A DNA stretch of 64,000 bases, taken from NCBI GenBank assembly GCA_964592595.1, contig CAZQFH010000010.1, positions 1 through 64,000 on the forward strand, in the 5' to 3' direction. Source of the DNA: UBA5536 sp964592595 (GTDB lineage: Bacteria > Bacteroidota > Bacteroidia > Bacteroidales > F082). Position 1 is the stretch's first letter; each line of letters starts with the position of its first letter. This document shows positions 9,582-19,400 of the stretch, in pieces. The notes beneath the pieces are model-generated. The model did no database searches, was not told the DNA's origin, and saw only the letters and a list, made by a program, of their open reading frames with translations. The position numbers and the translations under genes were made by a program.

Positions 9582-10328
9582 TTAAAGTTGATTTATGATT
9601 TCCAGAATTTTTTCTTTTTTTCGTCTCGAAACAGGAATCATGCTTCCATCAGAAAGCACAATGGCTACCTGATCGCGATTGAAATTGCGGATATACCTGG
9701 TGTTAATAAGATATGATTTATGAGGCCGGATGAAATTTCCCTCTTGCAACAAGCTCTCAACATCTTTAAGCGTTTTACTGATTAAGAGATGACCACCATC
9801 TTTGAAATAGAAATGGGTGTAATAATTATCTGATTCGCAACGAATAATATCATCCATTGCAACTACATGAATCTTTTCGGAAGTGGACAATACAATTTTT
9901 TTTGACTCCAGCACATCCGGATTGATGTTATTAAGTAAAACTTCAATCTGTTTTTGATTGCTTTTCTTTTCCTTGAGCAACTTAACTTTTTCAACAGCGG
10001 CAACGAGTTCTTCAGGAACAATTGGTTTGAGCAAATAATCAAGCGCAGCATAACGAATGGCTTTTATAGCAAACTGCTCAAAAGCTGTTGTAAAGATGAT
10101 TTCAAAATTAATTTCATCAAGCCGTTCGAGCAAACGAAAACCACTACCATCAGGCATTTCAATATCCAAAAAAACCAAATCAGGTTGATGCTGCTCTATA
10201 GCATCCTTGCCCGATTGCACACCACCAGCTTCGGCACAAATCAACACATCATTACAAAAACGGTTAAGCAACCCGCGCAAGGTTTCTCTGGATTTTAATT
10301 CATCTTCAATGATTATGGCTCTGATCAT
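9582..10328 (-). CDS. LytTR-family response regulator
   Basis: 248 residues. The receiver domain (about 1-120) has acidic residues Glu8/Asp9, phospho-acceptor Asp55 in LVFLDIEMPDGSG, Thr80/81 in IIFTTAF and Lys101 in YLLKPI. The LytTR DNA-binding domain (about 140-245) includes IRCESDNYYTHFYFKDGG, FIRPHKSYLINTRYI and IPVSRRKKEKI. It is the output partner of the sensor kinase directly upstream (25-base gap, same strand). LytTR proteins bind direct repeats in target promoters; the targets are not evident here. The family and pairing are clear, the regulon is unknown. Confidence 0.93.
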   Translation of the reverse strand: MIRAIIIEDELKSRETLRGLLNRFCNDVLICAEAGGVQSGKDAIEQHQPDLVFLDIEMPDGSGFRLLERLDEINFEIIFTTAFEQFAIKAIRYAALDYLLKPIVPEELVAAVEKVKLLKEKKSNQKQIEVLLNNINPDVLESKKIVLSTSEKIHVVAMDDIIRCESDNYYTHFYFKDGGHLLISKTLKDVESLLQEGNFIRPHKSYLINTRYIRNFNRDQVAIVLSDGSMIPVSRRKKEKILEIINQL

Positions 10329-10353
10329 ATAGGCATTTTTTTAGTGAGCAAAT

Positions 10354-13300
10354 TTACTCTTTATAATGAATTCTGATTTCAACTCGTGTTCCGGCTGCCT
10401 GTTGCGCTTCATCAAACAAGTCAATTACATTCACCGTGTATATATCTTCTGTATATTGATTAAGCACATCCAACCGTTCTTTTGTGATAAGCATACCACG
10501 CGATTTTCGCTCGATACCAGACTCTTTTCTGATTTGAGCCGCTCGTTCCCTCCCGATTCCATCATCCTGAATAACGCATAACACATTATCCCCTTCGCGC
10601 GTGAGCGTGATCTGCAAATGACCTTTTTTTGGACTGTGCATCAGCCCGTGCAAAATTGCATTTTCAACATAAGGCTGAAGAATCATGGGAGGAATATCAA
10701 AAAAAGTATCATCGATCTCCGAATCCAGCTGGATATCGAATGAAAACTTTCCGTGAAAACGCAAACTTTCTATCTCAAGATAAAGTTTCAAAGCCTGCAA
10801 TTCGTCCCTCAGCGGAACAGAGCTCTCGCTCGAATTGCCTAATATACGACGCATCAGTTGCGAAAACTTCGAGAGATAATGAATTGCATTATCAATATCG
10901 TTATTCACCACAAAACTCTGTATGCTGTTGAGCGAGTTGAACAAAAAATGTGGATTCATCTGTAGCTGAAGTGCTTTTTGCTCTAATTGATACATTTGTT
11001 TTTCAAATGCCAGGTATTTTTTCTCTACTTCATGTTTCTTACGCAATGCATTCAACCGGATTACAATCAGTCCGTAAACCGAAAAAATGAGTAGCAAAAC
11101 TACTAAGCCTCTAAACCACCAGGTATCATACCAGGCCGGTAAAATAACGATGATTAATTTTATCCCTTTCAAATTCCAGTATCCATCACTGTTTGAGGCT
11201 AACAACCTGAAGTTGTAGGTGCCCGGACTTACTCTGGCAAATTCTGCAAAGCGTTGGCTGGCATCTCGTTCTACCCAGTTTTTATTATAGTCTTCCAGAA
11301 TAAAGCGGTATTTATTCTTGTATGGATTTGTGAAATCCAAAGCTGCAAATTCAAAAGCAAAATAATTATCATTATGGTTTAATATAATTGTATCGCCATC
11401 TCTCAATTTTCTTTGTTGCAGCATATTGAATTTCTTAAATGCAGTGATTTTTACAGGTGGTGGTGTTGTATTTACAAGAATATCCCCAGGATAAAAGGCA
11501 TTATAACCGTTCATGCCACCTATTAAAATCTCTCCATCCGCAGCAATCATGGCAGCGTTAAGGTTGAACTCATTGCTTTGCAAACCATCCGTAACATCAT
11601 AATTACTGAAACTGGAATCTTTAGGATTGAAGCGCGAAAGACCCCAATTTGTTGTTATCCATATGATTCCTTCATTATCTTCCAAGGCTTTATAGGTCAC
11701 ATTATTAGGCAAACCATCCTGCTCTGTGTATCGATCAAATTTTCCATTAGCAGGATCATAGCGCAACAATCCTTCGCCTCTTGTACCCATCCACAAACTC
11801 CCATCTTTGTGCGCTGTAATTGAAAACAACTTATCGCCACCCGAGGTGTACAGATCACGATTGGGATCGTTGCTTTGAATCGCTCGAAAACTATCTGATA
11901 AATAATTGTATACTGCTAATCCAGAAGCTGTTGCAAGCCAAAACCTGCCTGAATCGTCAATAAACAGATCATATAGGCGGTTAGAAGGCAAACTTCCATC
12001 AAGATCTGTTTTATGCCTAAAAACAGTAAAATCATTTTCATTTTTGTTTAATCGTGCCAGTCCATTTTCTGTAGCAACCCAAATTCTACCGAGGCTATCT
12101 TCAGTAATAGCAGTAACATAATTATCAGGTAAAGACCGCGGATTTTTAGGATTTGATTCAAAGTGCCAAAATCTTTTCTTCACTGGATCATAGCGACTTA
12201 AGCCGTTGTTTCTAAATCCTACCCAAAAGATGCCCTTACTATCTTGAAAAAGACTTCGTACAAGATTTTGAGATAAAGCTATTTCTTTGTCAGTTCGTGG
12301 TAGGATAAATTCATAGCTGCTGTTCGTTTTATCTACAATGGTTAAACCCTGATCTGTTCCAATCCAGATTTTACCTGGCGTTTCCTCCCAAAAAGCCCAA
12401 ACCGAATTGTTAGCCAAGCTGTTTTCAACTCCCGATTGTGATCGGTAAAGCCGGAATTTGGGTGAGCGTTTATCGAGTTTATTCAGGCCATTAAAAGTAC
12501 CGATCCATAAATTTTGATAATGATCACTATAAATGGAGTAAATTCTGTTATCAGAAATAGAATAGACCCTGTTTGCAATATGTTTATATTGGCTGAATGT
12601 TTCACTGCTAAAATCATAATAATACAATCCTGTACCATTTGTTCCCAGCCACAGCCCCTGATCGCCGTCAATATGAATTGAAGTAATTTCTAGTTTTAAA
12701 GTGTTGTCATTGTCCACAATTTTAAAATTGCGACTTTCGGGCTGATAAACACAAAGTCCGGCTTTGGTGCCCACCCACAAGCGTTGCTGCTGATCAAATG
12801 CCAAGGTGCTCACATGATTATCGGGCAACGAATTGCTATCGCCGAAAATGTGAAAATACCTTGTAAGGCTTTGATTATCTATTTCATACAAAACCAAACC
12901 ATAACTTGTAGCTATCCAGTAATTGTTTGCAGTATCCTGCGTGGCCATGTTGATGAAATTACTTCTCATAGGATTTCCATAATCCCTGCTGATAACCCTC
13001 GAAAAATTTTGCTGCGATGCTCTATAAGCAGATAAGCCTTTGGCTGTACTGATCCATATTGTTCCCAAATGATCTTCAAAAATATGGTTGATCATATTGC
13101 TGCTCAAACTGGCAGAATCAGCTTTGTCATGGTAAAACCTATGAATTTCGCCTGTTGACATTTTCAACAAATTGAGCCCGTCCTCTGTGCCAACCCACAA
13201 GGTGTCATTGCGCTGAAATAGTGCGCGAATGGTTTCATTGCTCAATCCATTTCGCCTGTTGAAGATTAAAAATTCGTAGCCATCGTAGCGATTCAGTCCG

Positions 13301-13563
13301 TCCCAGGTGCCAAACCACATAAATCCATCTTTATCCTGTAGCATGGTATTCACTGTGTTTTGACTCAAACCTTTCTCAATCCGCACATTTTCGGATAAAA
13401 TCTTTTCAAAAAAAAGCTGCCCAGGTGCTTGTGCCGAAAGTTTAACGCTGCTCACAACAAAAAAAGATGCAATCAGTAAATGGGTCATCACGGGCCACTC
13501 GAAACCTTTTAGCCAATATGGATGAATATTTTGGCGTGTTATCGCTTTTTTCTCTTTAGCCAT
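10354..13563 (-). CDS. Propeller-type sensor histidine kinase (LytS-like His_kinase domain)
   Basis: 1069 residues. After a signal anchor (about 26-45) come many repeats of the two-component-regulator propeller type, seen as repeated DGFMWFGTWDGLNRYDG, WVGTEDGLNLL and IWISTAKGLSAY motifs to about residue 690. A Y_Y_Y beta-sandwich (about 715-790) and one transmembrane helix (about 805-825) follow. The cytoplasmic part has a short coiled coil, a His_kinase domain with phospho-acceptor His872 in MNPHFLFNSLNSIQSF, and an ATPase N-box PYVENAILHG. The periplasmic propeller presumably senses a ligand and the kinase phosphorylates the adjacent LytTR regulator. The ORF start at 13563 overlaps the upstream gene by 25 bases; an internal ATG at 13488 would also give a signal sequence. 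The A-rich stretch before 13563 favours the longer form. Confidence 0.92.
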   Translation of the reverse strand: MAKEKKAITRQNIHPYWLKGFEWPVMTHLLIASFFVVSSVKLSAQAPGQLFFEKILSENVRIEKGLSQNTVNTMLQDKDGFMWFGTWDGLNRYDGYEFLIFNRRNGLSNETIRALFQRNDTLWVGTEDGLNLLKMSTGEIHRFYHDKADSASLSSNMINHIFEDHLGTIWISTAKGLSAYRASQQNFSRVISRDYGNPMRSNFINMATQDTANNYWIATSYGLVLYEIDNQSLTRYFHIFGDSNSLPDNHVSTLAFDQQQRLWVGTKAGLCVYQPESRNFKIVDNDNTLKLEITSIHIDGDQGLWLGTNGTGLYYYDFSSETFSQYKHIANRVYSISDNRIYSIYSDHYQNLWIGTFNGLNKLDKRSPKFRLYRSQSGVENSLANNSVWAFWEETPGKIWIGTDQGLTIVDKTNSSYEFILPRTDKEIALSQNLVRSLFQDSKGIFWVGFRNNGLSRYDPVKKRFWHFESNPKNPRSLPDNYVTAITEDSLGRIWVATENGLARLNKNENDFTVFRHKTDLDGSLPSNRLYDLFIDDSGRFWLATASGLAVYNYLSDSFRAIQSNDPNRDLYTSGGDKLFSITAHKDGSLWMGTRGEGLLRYDPANGKFDRYTEQDGLPNNVTYKALEDNEGIIWITTNWGLSRFNPKDSSFSNYDVTDGLQSNEFNLNAAMIAADGEILIGGMNGYNAFYPGDILVNTTPPPVKITAFKKFNMLQQRKLRDGDTIILNHNDNYFAFEFAALDFTNPYKNKYRFILEDYNKNWVERDASQRFAEFARVSPGTYNFRLLASNSDGYWNLKGIKLIIVILPAWYDTWWFRGLVVLLLIFSVYGLIVIRLNALRKKHEVEKKYLAFEKQMYQLEQKALQLQMNPHFLFNSLNSIQSFVVNNDIDNAIHYLSKFSQLMRRILGNSSESSVPLRDELQALKLYLEIESLRFHGKFSFDIQLDSEIDDTFFDIPPMILQPYVENAILHGLMHSPKKGHLQITLTREGDNVLCVIQDDGIGRERAAQIRKESGIERKSRGMLITKERLDVLNQYTEDIYTVNVIDLFDEAQQAAGTRVEIRIHYKE

Positions 13564-13802
13564 TTTTTATTTTTTCGATCCATCGATTTCATCATCTTTC
13601 TGGCAGCATCTGACTGTAGCTCAATATGTTGCTTTTGTACCTGCTTGTATTCTTTTTCGGCTTCTCGCTGTAGTTTTCGTTCTACCTTTTCATTCCTTTT
13701 AGTTGCGCTTGGGCGTTCTAATAAACTACATGCCTGTGAAAATGATTGCAGTACGATAAAAAATAACAGAAACTTTAAATGTTTTACACAACGATTTTTC
13801 AT
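13539..13802 (-). CDS. Small basic lipoprotein, unknown function
   Basis: 87 residues. The N-terminal hydrophobic segment ends in FSQAC (Cys25), an acceptable lipobox. The mature part (SLLERPSATKRNEKV onward) is almost entirely charged and helical and ends KKWLKRKKR. The 3' end overlaps the sensor kinase ORF by 25 bases in another frame, which suggests translational coupling. Its strongly basic tail could bind anionic polymers or nucleic acid, but this is only a composition-based guess. The signal peptide, the lipobox and the shared operon position argue that the frame is real. Confidence 0.65.
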   Translation of the reverse strand: MKNRCVKHLKFLLFFIVLQSFSQACSLLERPSATKRNEKVERKLQREAEKEYKQVQKQHIELQSDAARKMMKSMDRKNKKWLKRKKR

Positions 13803-13826
13803 ACCCTAATTCAGCTAACAAACCTA

Positions 13827-13859
13827 CAAAATTTTAAATCATACCAGTTCGCTGGCAAA
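13827..13859 (-). promoter_or_regulatory. Candidate promoter for the small lipoprotein / sensor kinase / LytTR operon
   Basis: Reverse strand TTTG (13859-13856), 21 bases, AAATTTTG (13834-13827), one base off TAnnTTTG. It lies 24 bases before the start codon at 13802. Confidence 0.35.
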
Positions 13860-13877
13860 AAACATCCTAAAGCAGCT

Positions 13878-13885
13878 TATCTTTG
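13878..13885 (+). promoter_or_regulatory. Candidate -7 element for the Rieske-like lipoprotein gene
   Basis: TATCTTTG is a perfect TAnnTTTG match 57 bases before the start at 13942. No clean -33 TTTG is found at the usual distance, and a second near match (TATCTTCG) lies closer to the gene. Confidence 0.4.
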
Positions 13886-13941
13886 TTTCACTTAAAAGTT
13901 AGCAGTACTAATATCACTTTATCTTCGTTATTGATTTTACA

Positions 13942-14409
13942 ATGTTTATAACCAGAAAATATCATATCGGAATTCTTCTTGCTTTTTTTTTCAGCCTGTT
14001 ATTCACTATCAGCAGCTGCCGCAAAGAAGAAATTAATCCCAATGATCCGAGGGCTTACATCAATTTTACGATTGATCCTAATGGTACATTTTATCAGGAA
14101 TTAAATACCGTTGGAGGTTGGATGTACCTTACGGCAGATCCGCCAAGCCGCGGTGTTATCGTTTACCGGATGACACAAAATGAATTCCTGGCTTACGACC
14201 GCATTCCGCCAAACGAACCCAATCGCTGCTGCGATGGAAATGAATGTACCCGCTTGATTGTGGGTGAATACTATCCAATGGCTTATGATGAATGCAACGA
14301 GATTTCCTACTTGCTCCTCAATGGCAGCATAGTGGAAGGTGATGGAAAATGGCCTTTGATACAGTATCAAACAACCTATAATGGCCAACTGCTTAGAATT
14401 TACAATTAA
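13942..14409 (+). CDS. Rieske-like lipoprotein with degenerate cluster motif
   Basis: 155 residues. Signal peptide with lipobox TISSC (Cys26), so a lipoprotein. The mature part matches the layout of small Bacteroidota Rieske-type lipoproteins: ELNTVGGWMYL, RGVIVYRMTQNEFLAYDR, a Cys-containing centre, then LLNGSIVEGDGKWPLIQYQT at the place of the second cluster-binding region. The canonical Cys-x-His and Cys-x-x-His pairs are not visible. Instead there are RCCDGNEC and DEC with no His, so a 2Fe-2S cluster of the normal kind is unlikely. It could use Cys pairs for another metal or be purely structural. The family call rests on motif order, not on a database search. The gene is alone, divergent from the kinase operon and convergent with ahcY. 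Confidence 0.6.
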   Translation: MFITRKYHIGILLAFFFSLLFTISSCRKEEINPNDPRAYINFTIDPNGTFYQELNTVGGWMYLTADPPSRGVIVYRMTQNEFLAYDRIPPNEPNRCCDGNECTRLIVGEYYPMAYDECNEISYLLLNGSIVEGDGKWPLIQYQTTYNGQLLRIYN

Positions 14410-14456
14410 TTTTTAGGCTGCTTTCAAAAAAATTCAGCTCAATTAATACTGTAAAA

Positions 14457-14488
14457 AAAGCACCTTCTGGATAATCAAAAGGTGCTTT
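14457..14488. terminator. Bidirectional terminator between the Rieske-like gene and ahcY
   Basis: AAAGCACCTT (14457-14466) pairs perfectly with AAGGTGCTTT (14479-14488). An A-run precedes it and a T-rich stretch follows, so it works for both converging transcripts. Confidence 0.8.
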
Positions 14489-14509
14489 ATCATTTTCTTT
14501 CTAAAGCTG

Positions 14510-15937
14510 TTAGTACCTATAATGATCTGGTTTATAAGGACCCTCAACCGGAACGCCAATATAATCAGCCTGTTCTTTGGTGAGTTTGGTCAGTTTAACA
14601 CCAATCTGTTCAAGGTGCAAGCGCGCAACTTCTTCATCAAGATGCTTGGGCAGGCGATACACATCAATTTCGTATTTATCGCGATTATTCCATAAATCGA
14701 TCTGTGCAAGTGTTTGATTGGTAAAGGAATTGCTCATTACAAAACTTGGATGACCAGTGGCACAACCCAAATTTACCAAACGACCTTCGGCAAGCAGGTA
14801 AATCGCATTGCCGTTAGGCATAACATATTTATCCACCTGAGGTTTGATGTTGATTCTATCAATATCAGCGGCTTCATTCAACATATCCACCTGAATTTCA
14901 TTGTCGAAGTGACCAATATTACATACGATACTTTGATCCTTCATCTGGCGCATATGTTCCAGTGTGATCACGTCTTTGTTACCGGTTGTGGTTACAAAGA
15001 TATTTCCGATTTTGAGGGCTTCGTCGATGGTGGTAACTTCAAAACCTTCCATGGCAGCCTGTAGCGCACAAATAGGGTCGATTTCCGTTACCAACACGCG
15101 GGCGCCGTATGCTTTGAGCGATTTGGCGGAGCCTTTACCCACATCACCATAACCTAAAACCACACACACTTTTCCGGCCAGCATCACATCGGTGGCACGT
15201 TTGATGCCATCGGCCAGTGATTCGCGACAGCCATAGAGGTTGTCAAATTTTGATTTGGTTACTGAATCATTCACATTGATAGCAGGAACAAGTAATTTTC
15301 CGGCCTCTTTCATTTGATAGAGCCTGTGAACACCTGTTGTGGTTTCTTCCGAAACACCTTTCCAGCCTTTTACGGTTTCGTGCCAGTGATTTGGGTTTTC
15401 GAGGTAGGTTTCCTGCAATATCTTCATCAGGGCTTTTTCCTCATGGCTTTCGGGAGTTTTCTTCAGCAGATCAGGATTTTCTTCAATTTCGTATCCCTTG
15501 TGAATCATCAAAGTGGCATCTCCGCCATCATCAACAATCAGGTTGGGTCCTGAACCATCTTCAAAAGTCAAAGCTTGTTTGGTGCTCCACCAATATTCTT
15601 CAAGTGTTTCGCCTTTCCAGGCAAAAACAGGGATGCCAGTCTCGGCAATAGCAGCAGCAGCATGATCCTGCGTAGAGAAAATATTACAACTGGCCCAGCG
15701 CACTTCTGCACCCAGCGCTACTAAGGTTTCGATAAGCACAGCGGTTTGAATAGTCATGTGCAACGAACCTGAAATACGAGCGCCTTTTAAAGGTTTTTCG
15801 TTTCCATATTTTTCGCGCAACGACATCAATCCGGGCATCTCTTTTTCAGCGATTTCGATTTCTTTGCGTCCCCAGGACGCCAAGTTGATATCGGCAATCT
15901 TGTAGTGGATTTCGTTTGCTGTGATGGTATTATTCAT
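14510..15937 (-). CDS. ahcY: Adenosylhomocysteinase (S-adenosylhomocysteine hydrolase)
   Basis: 475 residues, the long bacterial form. It hydrolyses S-adenosylhomocysteine reversibly to adenosine and homocysteine in the cytosol, with bound NAD. Seen: N-terminal LASWGRKEIEIAEKEMPGLM, the substrate segment GCLHMT-equivalent ISGSLHMTIQTAVL, NVNDSVTKSKFDNLYGCRES, the NAD-binding GYGDVGKGSAKSLKAYGARV, and the C-terminal KPDHYRY that closes the neighbouring subunit's NAD site. It supplies homocysteine to MetH, which is divergently encoded from the same intergenic region behind a SAM riboswitch. No riboswitch was seen on the ahcY side. Confidence 0.98.
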   Translation of the reverse strand: MNNTITANEIHYKIADINLASWGRKEIEIAEKEMPGLMSLREKYGNEKPLKGARISGSLHMTIQTAVLIETLVALGAEVRWASCNIFSTQDHAAAAIAETGIPVFAWKGETLEEYWWSTKQALTFEDGSGPNLIVDDGGDATLMIHKGYEIEENPDLLKKTPESHEEKALMKILQETYLENPNHWHETVKGWKGVSEETTTGVHRLYQMKEAGKLLVPAINVNDSVTKSKFDNLYGCRESLADGIKRATDVMLAGKVCVVLGYGDVGKGSAKSLKAYGARVLVTEIDPICALQAAMEGFEVTTIDEALKIGNIFVTTTGNKDVITLEHMRQMKDQSIVCNIGHFDNEIQVDMLNEAADIDRINIKPQVDKYVMPNGNAIYLLAEGRLVNLGCATGHPSFVMSNSFTNQTLAQIDLWNNRDKYEIDVYRLPKHLDEEVARLHLEQIGVKLTKLTKEQADYIGVPVEGPYKPDHYRY

Positions 15938-16134
15938 AACTTTTTGTTAAATAGATTTTTAGATCATTAAAAAGGGCTGCAAAATTAACAGTTTTATTTT
16001 GACTGTAACAACAAAACACCATGCTTTGTTGTATCAATGCTGAATACTATTAGGCAGCAAAAAATATAATTAATTGAATATGTGTATTTTATAAAGTATT
16101 TTTAACATTAATAATTTAGATTGATTACAAATAA

Positions 16135-16165
16135 TTGCAAAGCATACAGAATTGTTGTTATTTTG
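16135..16165 (+). promoter_or_regulatory. Candidate promoter of the metH-metF transcript
   Basis: TTG (16135-16137), 20 bases, TTATTTTG (16158-16165). Spacing matches the Bacteroidota consensus; the -7 element is one base off TAnnTTTG and identical to the one before the mevalonate operon. Transcription would start about 40 bases before the riboswitch aptamer. Confidence 0.45.
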
Positions 16166-16211
16166 CACTTGCGTATCTCAAATTGGCCTTCCATTTTGTA
16201 AGGGTCTGTTT

Positions 16212-16322
16212 GATTTATAAAGAAGAGTGGAGAGACTAGGCTCAGTGAAACTCTAGCAACCTTCCTGAAAAAGGAGTGGTGCTAAAACCTAAACCGGCCT
16301 TAGCGTCAGGTGATGATAAATT
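16212..16322 (+). ncRNA. SAM-I (S-box) riboswitch upstream of metH
   Basis: The core AAGAGTGGAGAGACTAGGCTC, then AGTGAAACTCTAGCAACCTTC, follows the S-box consensus (kink-turn, GTGAAACC-like turn, GCAACC), and GGAGTGGTGCTAAAACCTA is the P3-to-J3/4 segment with the conserved GGTGCTAAA. P1 can form between 16212-16218 and 16316-16322. S-adenosylmethionine binding normally turns off downstream methionine genes. The aptamer ends 100 bases before the metH start. No T-tailed terminator is visible in that interval, so control may act on translation initiation, but the expression platform was not resolved by eye. Confidence 0.85.
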
Positions 16323-16421
16323 AAATGATTTAAAACCCATGCAGCAATTAAATGCAACTTCGATTGTGCTTTAGAAAAAATCACCTCATGGTGCTTGTTA
16401 TGCTGCTTAAACAAATATCCT

Positions 16422-19400
16422 ATGAATAACCGACTCGAACAACTAAAAAACCTGTTAAAGACCAAAATTCTGGTACTCGATGGTGCAATGGGCACAATGA
16501 TTCAGGAAAAAAAACTTAAGCCGGAGGATTATGCCGGTGAACTATTTGCTAATCATCCAATGCCACAGCAAGGCAATAATGATTTGCTTTCGCTCACCCG
16601 ACCCGAACTCATCTATAATATTCATTGCGCATACCTGGAAGCAGGGGCCGACATCATCGAAACCAATACGTTTAATGCCAACCGTATTTCGCAAGCTGAC
16701 TACGGACTTGAAAATCAAGTGAAGGCATTAAACAGCGCTTCGGCACAACTGGCCCGAAAAGCTGCTGATGAATACACCGCAAAGCGGCCCGACAAACCTC
16801 GTTTTGTGGCGGGTGCATTAGGCCCCACCAACAAAACAGCCTCCATGTCGCCCGACGTGAACGATCCCGGATATCGTGCCGTGAACTTTGATCTGCTGGT
16901 TGAAACCTATTTTGAACAAGCCCAAGCACTTATTGAAGGTGGAGCAGATGTGATTTTAATTGAAACAGTTTTTGACACGCTAAATGCCAAGGCAGCACTT
17001 TTTGCTGTTCAAAATCTTCAGGAAAAGCTTGGCCGAAAACTAGGCGTGATGATGTCGGGAACTATCACCGACGCCAGCGGACGGACACTTTCAGGACAAA
17101 CCGTTGAAGCCTTTTTAGAATCCGTAAAACATGTTGATCTGATCAGTATTGGTTTAAATTGCGCACTTGGTGCGGCGCAAATGCGCCCCCACATTGAAGA
17201 ATTGGCACAAAAAGCCAGTCTGCCAGTGAGTGCATACCCCAATGCCGGTCTTCCAAATCAATTTGGAGAATATGACGAAAGCCCCGAAATAATGGCAGGT
17301 CATCTGCACGATTTCGTCTCACATGGTTTCGTTAATATAATAGGTGGCTGCTGCGGCACAACACCAAAACACATACAATCATTTGCCAATCTGGCTGTTA
17401 AAGCCAAAACCAGGCAAATTCCCGAGAACCGACATGAAACTGTTTTTACAGGCCTGGAGCCCGTAAAAGTTAGTCGTCAGCAAAACTTTGTCAATATTGG
17501 CGAGCGAACCAATGTGAGTGGATCACGAAAGTTTGCCCGACTTATACGCGACAAAAAATATGAAGAAGCCCTTAGCGTAGCCCGGCATCAGGTTGAAGGC
17601 GGCGCTCAGGTGCTCGACATCAATATGGATGATGGTTTGCTGGATGCCAAACACGAGATGGTAACTTTTCTGAACCTGCTGATGGCAGATCCCGATATTG
17701 CAAAGCTTCCTGTAATGATTGACTCCTCACGCTGGGAAGTGCTCGAAGCAGGCCTGAAATGTGTGCAGGGAAAAGCCATCGTAAACTCTATCAGCCTGAA
17801 AGAAGGAGAAGAGGCATTTTTGGAGCAGGCTGGCAAGATAAAAAAATATGGCGCTGCCGCTGTAGTTATGGCATTCGATGAAACCGGTCAGGCGGCAGGT
17901 TTCAATCGTAAAATCAAAATTTGTCAGCGTGCTTACGATTTACTTACCAAAAAAATAAACTTTCCTCCCGAAGATATCATCTTCGATCCCAACATTTTAG
18001 CCATTGGAACAGGCATTCCCGAGCACAACAATTATGCAGTCGATTACCTCAATGCTGCCCGCTGGATCAAAGAAAATTTGCCGTATGCCAAAATTAGTGG
18101 AGGGGTTAGCAATTTGTCCTTTTCTTTCAGAGGAAATGATGTGGTGCGCGAAGCAATACATGCCGTTTTTCTGTATCATGCCATCAAAGCCGGAATGGAT
18201 ATGGGCATTGTAAATCCGGGGATGTTGCAGATTTATGATGAAATTGACCCGGAATTGCTTGTCCTTACCGAAGATTTAGTGCTCAACCGCAAACAAGATG
18301 CTACCGAAAAATTACTGTCTTTCGCAGAGAATTACACAAAAACCGCTGAAAAAGGCGAAAAAGCTGATACCTGGAGAGACCTGCCGCTAAACGAACGCGT
18401 CAAACATGCGCTTATCAAAGGAAATGCAGATCATATTGAAGAAGACGTGCTACTTGTGAGAACTGATTTTCCAAGGGCATTAGATGTGATTGAAGGGCCG
18501 CTGATGGATGGGATGAATGTGGTGGGTGAACTTTTCGGCGATGGCCGCATGTTTTTGCCTCAGGTGGTAAAAAGTGCCCGTGTGATGAAAAAAGCTGTGG
18601 CTGTTTTGCTTCCTTATATTGAAGCAGAAAAAACCAGTGTTAGCAGTTCGGCAGGTAAAGTGCTGCTGGCCACTGTGAAAGGCGATGTTCACGATATTGG
18701 TAAAAATATTGTTGGAGTAGTTCTGGGCTGTAATAATTATGAAGTAATTGATCTTGGGGTGATGGTTCCGTCCGAAAAAATACTGGAAACTGCAATCAAA
18801 GAAAATGTTGATATTATTGGCCTTAGCGGATTAATAACACCTTCGTTAGAAGAAATGACACATGTAGCTGCCGAAATGCAACGCCGCAAAATGACCATTC
18901 CATTACTTATCGGAGGAGCAACAACTTCCGAAGTACACACCGCAGTAAAAATTTCACCCGCTTATGATGAACCAGTGGTGCATGTGAGAGATGCCTCCAA
19001 AGTAACGCAGGTAATTGGGCAATTGCTTGGCAATAAGGCCAAAAAACAATCATACCAGCTTGAAATAGCTGAGCGATATGAAAGTTTGAGACAGAAATAT
19101 CAGCAATCAAAAACCGGAGACGCCTACATCAGTCTTGAAGCCGCCAGAGCCAATCAATTTAAAGGTGAATTTTCCGAACAAACCATTAAAAAGCCTTTGA
19201 AAACAGGAATAAGTGTTTTTGAAGATATGGATCTCAATTTGTTAAAGCCCTATATTGATTGGACCTTCTTTTTCCATTCCTGGCGATTGAATGGCAAGTA
19301 TCCCCAAATTTTTGACGATCCGTTAAAAGGCGAAGAAGCCCGCAAACTCTTCGATGATGCACAACTACTACTGGATCATATCATTGAAAACAAACTGCTA

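Noticed and set aside
16339..16374. 11-codon ORF (MQQLNATSIVL) between riboswitch and metH, possible leader peptide
   Set aside because: No run of Met codons, no attenuator hairpin with T-run, and the riboswitch already explains regulation.
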